A DNA stretch of 40,174 nt from a virus: IMG/VR virus record IMGVR_UViG_3300049846_001705, positions 1-40,174 of that record. One strand, given 5' to 3'. Below are positions 6,479-12,466 of the stretch, piece after piece. Position numbers and translations under genes: made by a program. The notes below the pieces were generated by a model. The model ran no database searches, was not told the origin of the DNA, and saw only the letters and a program-made list of their open reading frames with translations. Numbering within the stretch: the first letter of the stretch is position 1; each line of letters begins with the position of its first letter.

Positions 6479-6826
6479 ATATTGAGAGGCAACTAATAGG
6501 CCAACTAAGGGGCCAACTAGGGGCCCAACTATATTGGCAACTAGATAACCAACTATTGGGCCAACTATATTGGCAACTAGATAACCAACTATTGGGCCAA
6601 CTATATGCCCAACTAAGGGGCCAACTATTGGGCCAACTAAGGGACCAACTACGGGAGGATTTATGAATATTGAGAGGCAACTAAGGGGCCAACTATATAC
6701 CCAACTAAGGGGCCAACTAAGGGACCAACTATATGGCCAACTATGGGGCCAACTGTTGGGCCAAATAGGGTGGCAACTAGGAAACCAACTAGGGGGCCAA
6801 CTAAGCGGGCAACTGGAGGAGGATTT
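6261..6826 (+). repeat. Dense block of 12-bp coding repeats with segmental duplications
   Basis: About 45 units of the CAACTANNNNNC type run through three consecutive genes, interrupted only by the stop/site/start modules at about 6466 and 6653. Multi-unit segments recur: the stretch encoding DNQLLGQLY occurs at about 6399, 6541 and 6577. Differences fall mainly on codons 1 and 4 of each unit. Confidence 0.85.
6475..6666 (+). CDS. xQLx-repeat small protein, near-perfect
   Basis: 63 residues: MNIERQLI, then GQLR, GQLG, AQLY, WQLD, NQLL, GQLY, WQLD, NQLL, GQLY and so on to REDL. The eight-residue block WQLDNQLL is present twice in tandem. Start fixed by GGAGGATTT and ATGA overlap. Confidence 0.75.
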   Translation: MNIERQLIGQLRGQLGAQLYWQLDNQLLGQLYWQLDNQLLGQLYAQLRGQLLGQLRDQLREDL

Positions 6827-6830
6827 ATGA
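6663..6830 (+). CDS. xQLx-repeat small protein, near-perfect
   Basis: 55 residues: MNIERQLR, GQLY, TQLR, GQLR, DQLY, GQLW, GQLL, GQIG, WQLG, NQLG, GQLS, GQLE, EDL. The fourth residue samples Arg, Tyr, Trp, Leu, Gly and Ser while Gln-Leu stays fixed. Coupled at both ends. Confidence 0.75.
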   Translation: MNIERQLRGQLYTQLRGQLRDQLYGQLWGQLLGQIGWQLGNQLGGQLSGQLEEDL

Positions 6831-7024
6831 ATATTAAGAAAAATCGATTTACAATTCAAATGGAAACCCGACGTGTTTGCATTTCAAATGAAATTTTTGA
6901 TGAAATATCCAAAAAAATCGGTAGGAAATTATATTGGAATATAATGCAAACCCAAATAAGTTATACAAGGCTATATGCTAATGTTCAGTTAAATATAGAA
7001 TCACAACTAAAGGAGGATTTATGA
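6827..7024 (+). CDS. Array member, unique middle, conserved ends
   Basis: 65 residues. MNIKKNRFTIQMETRRVC begins a basic unique region; the last twelve residues (LNIESQLKEDL) again match the family. It sits between two near-perfect repeat genes, so a diverged body is flanked by intact start and stop modules. The frame open from 6743 is a shadow. Confidence 0.65.
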   Translation: MNIKKNRFTIQMETRRVCISNEIFDEISKKIGRKLYWNIMQTQISYTRLYANVQLNIESQLKEDL

Positions 7025-7137
7025 ACATTAATAACCAACTGGACCAACTATCGGACCAACTATATGCCCAACTATGGGGCCAACTAGGGGACCAATTAGG
7101 AAGTCAAGTATGGGACCAACTGGAGGGCCAACTATAG
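7021..7137 (+). CDS. xQLx-repeat small protein, short
   Basis: 38 residues: MNINNQLDQL, SDQLYAQLWG, QLGDQLGSQV, WDQLEGQL, ending in TAG. The TAG is the first base-level break of the EDL module: CTATAGGAGGATTT keeps the ribosome site, but the frame stops nine bases before the next ATG instead of overlapping it. Confidence 0.65.
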   Translation: MNINNQLDQLSDQLYAQLWGQLGDQLGSQVWDQLEGQL

Positions 7138-7145
7138 GAGGATTT

Positions 7146-7349
7146 ATGAATATTGAATATAAATTATGGAAAACAAAAACACAATATGAAATAGAGCATC
7201 CTTTATATGACTCACTACACAATCAATTGGATGACACCATACACGAATCTTTATATGAATCATTTTTTGAAATATTGGAGTTTTCATTAATAGATCAACT
7301 CTATAATCATATAATATGGCAAATATCAGAATCATTAGAATTATTATGA
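7146..7349 (+). CDS. Array member with faint tetrads
   Basis: 67 residues from MNIEYKLWKTKTQYEIEHPL to SESLELL. Spaced motifs LHNQLDDTI and LIDQLYNHI recall the repeat. Start follows GGAGGATTT; the end TTATTATGA overlaps the next ATG. Confidence 0.65.
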   Translation: MNIEYKLWKTKTQYEIEHPLYDSLHNQLDDTIHESLYESFFEILEFSLIDQLYNHIIWQISESLELL

Positions 7350-7558
7350 AAATTATAGCAATTTACAATGATAAAAAAACACTATCAACAAAATACTTGA
7401 CAACTAAACAGGATTTGCTATTATACTGTAAAAGTATATTTGAAATGAATCCTGGTCACATTAAAGTATATCATGATAAGCATGATATCAAAATTTTTGA
7501 TTTTATTAACGGTAATAGGCTTGTAGTTGGATTAACTAAAACCGATGAGTTTAACTAA
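7346..7558 (+). CDS. Small protein, 70 aa
   Basis: MKIIAIYNDKKTLSTKYLTT opens a small alpha/beta-like protein ending LTKTDEFN. ATGA overlap at the start, 14-base overlap with the next gene. Lys-rich, without repeats, so a conventional small phage gene rather than a tetrad gene. Function unknown. Confidence 0.6.
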   Translation: MKIIAIYNDKKTLSTKYLTTKQDLLLYCKSIFEMNPGHIKVYHDKHDIKIFDFINGNRLVVGLTKTDEFN

Positions 7559-7832
7559 ATTTCTTTGCCAAAACAGAAGTGACATCCATACAATCTTTAG
7601 AAAGATTCCCGACTGGTCTATTAGCATAAAGCAATTCTTTATCATTTTAACAAAGGATGATTTATTCATCAAGGTTCAACTCGTTAATGAGCCATCAGTG
7701 GTTTATTCATATAAAGGAAATCATATCCATATCATTTTAAATAATGATGAAGAGGTTATTGTTTCTTGTATCGGCGATCCTAGAGTTATACAAACCAAAA
7801 TAACAGAGGCATTGGAGAATGTAGATGCATAA
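7545..7832 (+). CDS. Small protein, 95 aa
   Basis: Begins MSLTKFLCQNRSDIHTIFRK; the middle (LFIKVQLVNEPSVVYSYKGN) looks like beta strands and the end (VIQTKITEALENVDA) like a helix. Overlaps both neighbours. No family recognised. Confidence 0.6.
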   Translation: MSLTKFLCQNRSDIHTIFRKIPDWSISIKQFFIILTKDDLFIKVQLVNEPSVVYSYKGNHIHIILNNDEEVIVSCIGDPRVIQTKITEALENVDA

Positions 7833-8082
7833 GTTAAAATCCTTAGAATTGAATAATATTATACTCATAGGAGCATTTAGATATAGTCTAATAAAGGGGA
7901 ATTACATGACCGATATGGTCATTGCTTCCATTGAAGCGTCTTGGCACCTATTAGATGAATTGGATAAAGAAACAATTTATAATGAACTAATGGCAGCAAA
8001 AAAAGAGAATAAAATAAACAAACATAACCTTATTTGTTGGTCTAAGATTATCTCAAAATGTGAGGAAGAAAATGTTGAATAG
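7825..8082 (+). CDS. Small protein, 85 aa
   Basis: MHKLKSLELNNIILIGAFRY at the start; the rest is helical and charged (SIEASWHLLDELDKETIYNE). An alternative start is the ATG at 7906 (MTDMVIAS), preceded by AAAGGGGAATTAC. Overlaps the next gene by about 10 bases. Function unknown. Confidence 0.55.
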   Translation: MHKLKSLELNNIILIGAFRYSLIKGNYMTDMVIASIEASWHLLDELDKETIYNELMAAKKENKINKHNLICWSKIISKCEEENVE

Positions 8083-8413
8083 TATAACCAGAATTACGGA
8101 AAATAATCCATCTCAATGGAAAGCATTTGATGGAGATTATAACTTAATTTACATCATCTATAATAATGGCATACTCAAATTTCAAAAAATAGAAGATGGT
8201 GCATATCAATATGACACACTGATGTCTTGGAGTTCTGATGAGGTTTTTAGAATCAAATCTTCTCATTCTTCATATCTAAGTGAGGCAGAATTGCTTTATT
8301 ACCTCATAAAATTGGAAAAAGTCAAAATGCCATTATTGATAAAATGGTGGCATCTTTTGACATGGAAAATTCAAAGATACTTTGAGGTTAAACAATTGGA
8401 AAATAGTTTATAG
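8072..8413 (+). CDS. Small protein, 113 aa
   Basis: MLNSITRITENNPSQWKAFD follows GAGGAAGAAA; GTG 8060 is an alternative. The middle is beta-like (YNLIYIIYNNGILKFQKIED) and the C-terminus is Trp/Lys-rich (LIKWWHLLTWKIQRYF), possibly membrane-associated. Its stop lies inside the palindromic tandem repeat described separately. Confidence 0.6.
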   Translation: MLNSITRITENNPSQWKAFDGDYNLIYIIYNNGILKFQKIEDGAYQYDTLMSWSSDEVFRIKSSHSSYLSEAELLYYLIKLEKVKMPLLIKWWHLLTWKIQRYFEVKQLENSL

Positions 8414-8433
8414 TAAACTGTTTATAGTAAACT
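8405..8433. promoter_or_regulatory. Tandem palindromic 14-bp repeat, operator-like
   Basis: GTTTATAGTAAACT occurs twice without a gap (8406-8419 and 8420-8433). Each copy is a dyad (GTTTA-TAG-TAAAC; the first extends to AGTTTA/TAAACT). Each contains TATAGT, a possible -10. It lies 12 bases before the start at 8445. This geometry suits a dimeric repressor site, but no regulator is evident in the window. Confidence 0.45.
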
Positions 8434-8444
8434 ATGGAAAAATA

Positions 8445-8609
8445 ATGACAAATAATGAAAAAAATATTGATTCTACTAAAATAAAGGAATATAATGATGA
8501 GTATGAGTATTTTTTATATTTAGAATATCAGAAAACATTAAATGAAATGGAAGAATTCTATGCCAACTTGGATGAATACCTTCAAACTGAAGAACAATAT
8601 AGATCTTAA
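8445..8609 (+). CDS. Small acidic protein, 54 aa
   Basis: MTNNEKNIDSTKIKEYNDEY at the start; strongly acidic and Tyr-rich (EYEYFLYLEYQKTLNEMEEF). Start chosen downstream of the palindromes with GGAAAA before it; the frame is open further upstream through the previous gene's end. Function unknown. Confidence 0.5.
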   Translation: MTNNEKNIDSTKIKEYNDEYEYFLYLEYQKTLNEMEEFYANLDEYLQTEEQYRS

Positions 8610-8793
8610 ATCAGAAGATATAGCCTCATACAATGGAGAATTGTACCGAGTAATGAAAACTATGCCCTCAAGGGGTTTAGTCAGATTACATAAAACTGAT
8701 GCACCATGTGGAATTACAGTAAATCTGTCTGAAGTGGTATTTGTTGGTAGAACTTTAACATATCAAATGATTATAAGTAAAAAATTTGAGTAA
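8572..8793 (+). CDS. Small protein, 73 aa
   Basis: MNTFKLKNNIDLKSEDIASY, then a compact beta-rich stretch (NGELYRVMKTMPSRGLVRLH, GITVNLSEVVFVGRTL). The start is not certain: ATG 8542 and 8560 are in frame. Overlaps the upstream gene. No family recognised. Confidence 0.55.
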   Translation: MNTFKLKNNIDLKSEDIASYNGELYRVMKTMPSRGLVRLHKTDAPCGITVNLSEVVFVGRTLTYQMIISKKFE

Positions 8794-8849
8794 AGATAAA
8801 TTTATGGGCACCGCACCAACTATGGGGCCAACCAAAGGAGGATTTATGA
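8794..8849 (+). pseudogene. 3' remnant of an array unit
   Basis: Read in the family frame this stretch gives NLWAPHQLWGQPKEDL-stop, the end of a tetrad gene with no start codon in front of it, directly upstream of an intact unit. It indicates loss of the 5' part by recombination or fusion with the upstream gene's 3' end. Confidence 0.45.
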
Positions 8850-9001
8850 ATATTGAGGGGCAATTATATGCCCAACTAAGGGACCAACTAAGGGACCAAC
8901 TATGGGACCAACTAAGGGACCAACTATGGGACCAACTATGTGACCGACTATTGGACCAACTATATGGCCAACTATATGGCCAACTATGGGAGGATTTATG
9001 A
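8846..9001 (+). CDS. xQLx-repeat small protein, near-perfect
   Basis: 51 residues: MNIEGQLY, AQLR, DQLR, DQLW, DQLR, DQLW, DQLC, DRLL, DQLY, GQLY, GQLW, EDL. AAAGGAGGATTT precedes the ATG. Regular alternation of DQLR and DQLW suggests recent duplication of a two-unit (24-base) block. Confidence 0.75.
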   Translation: MNIEGQLYAQLRDQLRDQLWDQLRDQLWDQLCDRLLDQLYGQLYGQLWEDL

Positions 9002-9168
9002 ATATTGAGAGGCAACTAAGAGGGGAACTATATTGGCAACTAAGGGACCAACTAAGAGAAGAAATAAAAAACTCATTATGGTTTCAAGTAGAAGCCCGAT
9101 TATGGCGGCAATTATGTGAGAAACTATGGACCCTAGAAGATGAGTTATGGATACAAACAAAGGATTAA
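8998..9168 (+). CDS. Array member, tetrads fading to unique sequence; last of the array
   Basis: 56 residues: MNIERQLRGELYWQLRDQL, then EEIKNSLWFQVEARLWRQLCEKLW and ending DELWIQTKD. The stop lies two bases before the ATG of the metallophosphoesterase gene, so that ordinary enzyme is carried on the same message as the array. Confidence 0.65.
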   Translation: MNIERQLRGELYWQLRDQLREEIKNSLWFQVEARLWRQLCEKLWTLEDELWIQTKD

Positions 9169-9170
9169 AG

Positions 9171-9842
9171 ATGAAAGCCGTTGTAATTAGTGATACACAT
9201 AGATACCACAGACAATTAAAGAAATTACCAGAAGGCGATCTATTAATCCATTGTGGTGATATTACTGACGTTGGCGAAGAATATCAATTTGATGATTTTT
9301 TAGATTGGTTTAAATCTCAAAAACAATTTCAGTATAAGTTATTCATTGCCGGTAACCATGATTTTTGTTTCGAAACAAACAACCGATATTATGCTAGTGT
9401 AATGAAAAATATCAAGTATTATCAGAAAAAGGATAAAAATTTACACTATTTGTTCAACAATACAATAGAAATTGAAGGTATTAAGTTTTATGGTTCTCCT
9501 TATACAAAATGGTTTCATAATTGGGCATTTAATGTAAAACCAGAACATCTTGAATCCTGTTGGTCTCAAATTCCAGATGATACTCAAGTATTAATTACTC
9601 ATGGCCCTTGTTTTGAAATATTAGACCAAAATGTTGCAGGTGAATACTGCGGAGATTCTTTCTTATATGATAGAGTAATGAGTATACCATCAATTAAATA
9701 TCATATGTTTGGTCATATACATACACACTTTACAGAAACTCAGGTAATCGAAAAAAATGGAAAAACATTTATAAATGCATCTGTGTTAAATGAAAATTAT
9801 CTTATGACAAACCCACCTGTGGTAATTGATCTGAATTTTTAA
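9171..9842 (+). CDS. Calcineurin-like metallophosphoesterase
   Basis: 223 residues from MKAVVISDTH. All metallophosphoesterase motifs are present in order: SDTH (D-x-H, residues 7-10), HCGDITD (G-D-x-x-D), AGNHDF (G-N-H-D), THGP and FGHIHTH (G-H-x-H) near the C-terminus. The family uses a two-metal centre to hydrolyse phosphomono- or diesters. The arrangement is close to small UPF0046-type phosphodiesterases; substrate unknown. The start at 9171 is preferred over 9147 because the protein then begins directly with the first beta strand. In T4-like phages such enzymes often act on nucleotides or RNA ends, but that is inference here. Confidence 0.85.
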   Translation: MKAVVISDTHRYHRQLKKLPEGDLLIHCGDITDVGEEYQFDDFLDWFKSQKQFQYKLFIAGNHDFCFETNNRYYASVMKNIKYYQKKDKNLHYLFNNTIEIEGIKFYGSPYTKWFHNWAFNVKPEHLESCWSQIPDDTQVLITHGPCFEILDQNVAGEYCGDSFLYDRVMSIPSIKYHMFGHIHTHFTETQVIEKNGKTFINASVLNENYLMTNPPVVIDLNF

Positions 9843-9859
9843 TATTATTGGAGGATAAA

Positions 9860-10129
9860 ATGTTACCATTTCTTGATTTGAAAAAAAATAAAAGTGATAT
9901 TCTTTTTTTCATCAAACTAATATTAATCATCTTTTTCACTATATTAGCCGTTGTTGGTGCTACTTTATTGTTATTGTTGGCACAATCGGCACTACTTATG
10001 CTATTTTGGAATATAATAGCAGATAATTTTGGATTAATCAAGATACCATCAATATGGGTATCATTATCAATTGTTGCCATATTAAACTTCATTGCAAGCG
10101 TTTTTCGTACACCATCAAATAAAGATTGA
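9860..10129 (+). CDS. Small membrane protein, 89 aa
   Basis: MLPFLDLKKNKSDILFFIKL begins the frame, with GGAGG five bases before the ATG. Two or three hydrophobic segments (about residues 16-45, LIIFFTILAVVGATLLLLLA, and 60-80, VSLSIVAILNFIASVF) separated by a short polar loop. Its stop codon lies within the -35 of the tmRNA promoter. Could be an inner-membrane or superinfection-exclusion protein; nothing identifies it further. Confidence 0.65.
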   Translation: MLPFLDLKKNKSDILFFIKLILIIFFTILAVVGATLLLLLAQSALLMLFWNIIADNFGLIKIPSIWVSLSIVAILNFIASVFRTPSNKD

Positions 10130-10155
10130 CATTTGATTGTTCTATGATATATACT
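10126..10155 (+). promoter_or_regulatory. Sigma70-type promoter of the tmRNA
   Basis: A consensus TTGACA (10126-10131) and TATACT (10150-10155) with an 18-base spacer. Transcription would begin within a few bases of the tmRNA 5' end (10165), so little 5' trimming would be needed. The -35 overlaps the stop codon of the upstream gene. Confidence 0.7.
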
Positions 10156-10164
10156 ATAAGAAAT

Positions 10165-10538
10165 GGGTCCAACTAGATTTCGACAGAATGACAGAAACCC
10201 ACATTTACAACACAATGATGATACTTGGCATTGTAAAAATGTATCAAATTCTAAGTGTAGACGAAAGTTTCACTGATTACGCACTGGCTGCGTGATCTGT
10301 ATCTTGTAGAGATGTTGGTGGTATACAAGGTGCATCATTCACAATCAACATATTGGATTGAATATTCATCAAATAGATCCAATATTACTAAATGATGAAG
10401 ATTGCAGTAACCTGCACTTTTATCTTGAAAGTTGGTTCAGTTTGATATAAGATAAGAGTAAAAAGAAATTGGACTATTGTTGTATACGATGTGATAGAAA
10501 CATTTTGGACGAGGGTGCGAATCCCTCTGGATCCACCA
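10165..10538 (+). ncRNA. ssrA: Transfer-messenger RNA (one-piece tmRNA)
   Basis: The 374-base RNA starts GGGTCCAACTAGATTTCGAC, which resembles the conserved tmRNA 5' end. The 5' GGGTCCA pairs with TGGATCC before the discriminator A and an encoded CCA (10536-10538). The T arm is GAGGG-TGCGAAT-CCCTC (10511-10527). The internal tag frame ends in ALAA-stop. tmRNA is alanylated on its tRNA-like half and, with SmpB, frees stalled ribosomes and tags the unfinished protein. No smpB gene is seen here, so host SmpB would be used. Phage-borne tmRNAs are known but uncommon. The T-loop has G where U55 is expected. Confidence 0.9.
10257..10295 (+). other. tmRNA proteolysis-tag reading frame
   Basis: GTA GAC GAA AGT TTC ACT GAT TAC GCA CTG GCT GCG TGA reads VDESFTDYALAA. 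The end YALAA matches the degron recognised by ClpXP-type proteases in many bacteria. The resume codon is inferred to be GTA, placed after TAAGT by analogy with the spacing in E. coli tmRNA; a resume one codon earlier or later cannot be excluded. Confidence 0.8.
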
Positions 10539-10558
10539 CATTAATTATAAGGTGATAT

Positions 10559-10819
10559 ATGACTATATTGATTACTTCAAAAAAGAATCCGCTAGATATT
10601 AAATGCAACAACTCAACATTATGTGCAATATCCTGTATTCCGGATGCAGGTGATACTAGGGTTGAATTTCACTTTGAACATGGTCCAAAATTGTGGGTTG
10701 CGTATTATCAACAAGATTCTGATACAATAGTATCATTGATTAATGCTTATGCTAGAAATGCGGTAATTCCTCGTGACAGTAAATTTCACATAGGAAATCA
10801 TATAATAACTTTTTCATAA
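10559..10819 (+). CDS. Hypothetical protein, 86 aa
   Basis: MTILITSKKNPLDIKCNNST opens a small beta-rich protein with strands such as TRVEFHFEHGPKLWVAYY and an end KFHIGNHIITFS. AAGGTGATAT precedes the ATG. It lies 20 bases after the tmRNA and 14 before the next gene. No family recognised. Confidence 0.65.
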   Translation: MTILITSKKNPLDIKCNNSTLCAISCIPDAGDTRVEFHFEHGPKLWVAYYQQDSDTIVSLINAYARNAVIPRDSKFHIGNHIITFS

Positions 10820-10833
10820 AATAGGAGAATAAA

Positions 10834-11190
10834 ATGACAGTAGAACTAAAATTTACCTTTGAAGATCAAGATGATTTATCTAAATTTGCCACAAAATTAG
10901 AAGATCAACAAAAAGTAAGGAGAGTGCTATATGATTTTTACATAAAATTACGGGCTATGTGTAAATATGGTATCGATTCCGATTTGAGAATCACACCAAA
11001 AAATATTCAAGATGAGTTTTTAAATAAAGAGCATCTTGAATCCTTTATGAAAGAAAATGGCGTATCTTCTCCGGAGACTATTTGTAATATAATTGCATTT
11101 GGTCAAGAAGTAATGGCAAACAAAATACGAGATCTTTTCCATGAAGAACTCAATAAAGAAAATATTGACGTTTATGATGAATTCCTATAA
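10834..11190 (+). CDS. Hypothetical helical protein, 118 aa
   Basis: MTVELKFTFEDQDDLSKFAT at the start, with TAGGAG seven bases before the ATG. A short strand is followed by long charged helices (KLEDQQKVRRVLYDFYIKLR; EVMANKIRDLFHEELNKENI). Acidic overall. It ends 12 bases before a strong terminator and is the last gene of the rightward unit. Function unknown. Confidence 0.65.
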   Translation: MTVELKFTFEDQDDLSKFATKLEDQQKVRRVLYDFYIKLRAMCKYGIDSDLRITPKNIQDEFLNKEHLESFMKENGVSSPETICNIIAFGQEVMANKIRDLFHEELNKENIDVYDEFL

Positions 11191-11202
11191 GATACTACAA
11201 TA

Positions 11203-11235
11203 AATACCCTAAGGATTTAGGGTATTTTCCTTTTT
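11203..11235 (+). terminator. Intrinsic terminator
   Basis: A perfect 10-base stem AATACCCTAA / TTAGGGTATT with loop GGAT, followed by TTCCTTTTT. It ends the rightward transcription unit of the array, tmRNA and following genes. Confidence 0.85.
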
Positions 11236-11316
11236 ATGAAAACATTCACAACATTTTTAGAAGCAACTTCATACAATAATTGGATTCAGCCAAATACAGA
11301 TGATCTAGAACTTTAA
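11236..11316 (+). CDS. Micro-ORF, 26 codons
   Basis: MKTFTTFLEATSYNNWIQP opens right after the terminator and stops at 11316, four bases into the convergent oxidoreductase gene. Its first residues resemble the MKTF..FLE starts common in T4-like structural proteins, which suggests a relic of such a gene. No ribosome site. Confidence 0.25.
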   Translation: MKTFTTFLEATSYNNWIQPNTDDLEL

Positions 11317-12437
11317 GATAATATCAATTCAGCAGCATCTTTTCCCATAGCACTCCCTAGCGCCACACCCATGCCACTTGTGCGGATAGCAATATAAACG
11401 TTAGGTTCAACTTCTTTGATTATGGGCAATTGACCACATTCGGCCCCCATACCTAATATACCCGCCCATTTCATGTCAATAGTGAATGGTTTATTAGGAA
11501 ACACTACTGTTTTTAGCAAATTTATTAAAATTCCCTGTATGTTTTCTGTAGTGGACATTTCGTTGGTATTTTCTGAATCAGGATAATGATGTCTACCACC
11601 ACCGATTAATATCCTACTATCAATTTCCCTAAAAAAGAAATAACCACGGTCAAAATGGAATCCACCATTAAATGGTATATTTTCGAGTTGATTTGTTATA
11701 GCGACCTGCACTCGATATGGATTAATTTCATTTGGAAAAAACTTTCCAGAGAAGCCGTCAGTTGCAAATAATAATTTATGGGACTTAAATATTCCAATAT
11801 TAGTCTCAAGGTTAGTACCGTTATATGACTGCACCTCAACACCTGTTAATATAGTTGTACCTAGTTTGGTTGCGTTCCTGTAAAGGCTATTAAACAGTTT
11901 ACCTGTATTAATTGTACCCTCACCTACACTACTTATAAGATTTTCCACATTTTGAAACCCAAAAGCATTTATAGATTCATTACTTAGTTTATAGTTATTT
12001 TCAATTCCAAAACGTCGATAAATTTCCGTATTGGCTGTGTCCATAAAATGGATTGAATCGTCAAATAAAGTTTTTTCATTTTTGGTAAATATTTCATAAT
12101 TGCCACATTGAGAAAATCCAATATCTTCAATTTCACTTAACAATAAACCAAGACCATTATATCGCCGTTCAACTAAGGAGAATACTTCGTCTATAGATTT
12201 TCCTATTTTGATCATTTCATATAATTCAGAGAGACTACCAAAACAAGCAAAACCAGCATTTCTTGTTGTGGCGCCGTATGGTATAGGGGATCTTTCTAAT
12301 ATTGTGACATTTAATTTTGGCTGGGATTTGAGTATCCAGTATGCTGAAGTTAGTCCGACTATGCCAGCACCAACTATTATGACATCAGACGAATTTAATA
12401 TATACTCACTCTCCCAATAAGACAAATTTCGGTTCAT
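11313..12437 (-). CDS. FAD-dependent oxidoreductase (DAO family)
   Basis: 374 residues. The N-terminus has the Rossmann motif VGAGIVG (G23-x-G25-x-x-G28), an acidic residue ending strand 2 (E48) and the signature TTRNAGFACFGS (about 57-68); the C-terminus carries the second FAD-binding glycines (RTSGMGVALGSAMG). DAO-family enzymes oxidise amine or amino-acid C-N bonds with FAD; the substrate is not predictable. The opening NLSYWE and NAGFACFGS closely recall Bacteroidota homologues as I remember them. It is flanked by small phage genes on the same strand, has no clear ribosome site, and is a likely acquired metabolic gene. Confidence 0.85.
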   Translation of the reverse strand: MNRNLSYWESEYILNSSDVIIVGAGIVGLTSAYWILKSQPKLNVTILERSPIPYGATTRNAGFACFGSLSELYEMIKIGKSIDEVFSLVERRYNGLGLLLSEIEDIGFSQCGNYEIFTKNEKTLFDDSIHFMDTANTEIYRRFGIENNYKLSNESINAFGFQNVENLISSVGEGTINTGKLFNSLYRNATKLGTTILTGVEVQSYNGTNLETNIGIFKSHKLLFATDGFSGKFFPNEINPYRVQVAITNQLENIPFNGGFHFDRGYFFFREIDSRILIGGGRHHYPDSENTNEMSTTENIQGILINLLKTVVFPNKPFTIDMKWAGILGMGAECGQLPIIKEVEPNVYIAIRTSGMGVALGSAMGKDAAELILS

Positions 12438-12466
12438 TGTGTAAAAATCAATTTTGTATTATAGAG

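Larger units (their letters stand above)
154..9168. other. Array of tiny coupled genes built on a 12-bp coding repeat (overview)
   Basis: This is a divergent array of about 40 genes of roughly 50-110 codons. The best-preserved members begin MNI[E/N] and continue as xQLx tetrads from units CAA CTA NNN NNC. They end E-D-L-stop, and the next ATG overlaps that stop in the motif GGAGGATTTATGAAT. Leucine is almost always CTA in the repeats, unlike the TTA/TTG preference of the phage core genes. Repeat copy number can change without breaking the frame because 12 is a multiple of 3. Other members have lost the tetrads but keep the start context and overlap. No homology to a characterised family is recognised. 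Confidence 0.85.

Noticed and set aside
6252-6859. Long antisense frames (VGPIVG and SWPLSW repeats) as membrane proteins
   Set aside because: No ribosome sites or starts in context, and they disappear where the sense genes diverge; explained by the 12-base period.
2597-9001. Diversity-generating retroelement acting on the repeats
   Set aside because: No reverse transcriptase gene and no template/variable pair; variation is not adenine-specific in any visible way.
9802-10215. Minus-strand frame of 137 codons
   Set aside because: It runs across a membrane-protein gene, the tmRNA promoter and the tmRNA 5' end on the other strand; no ribosome site.
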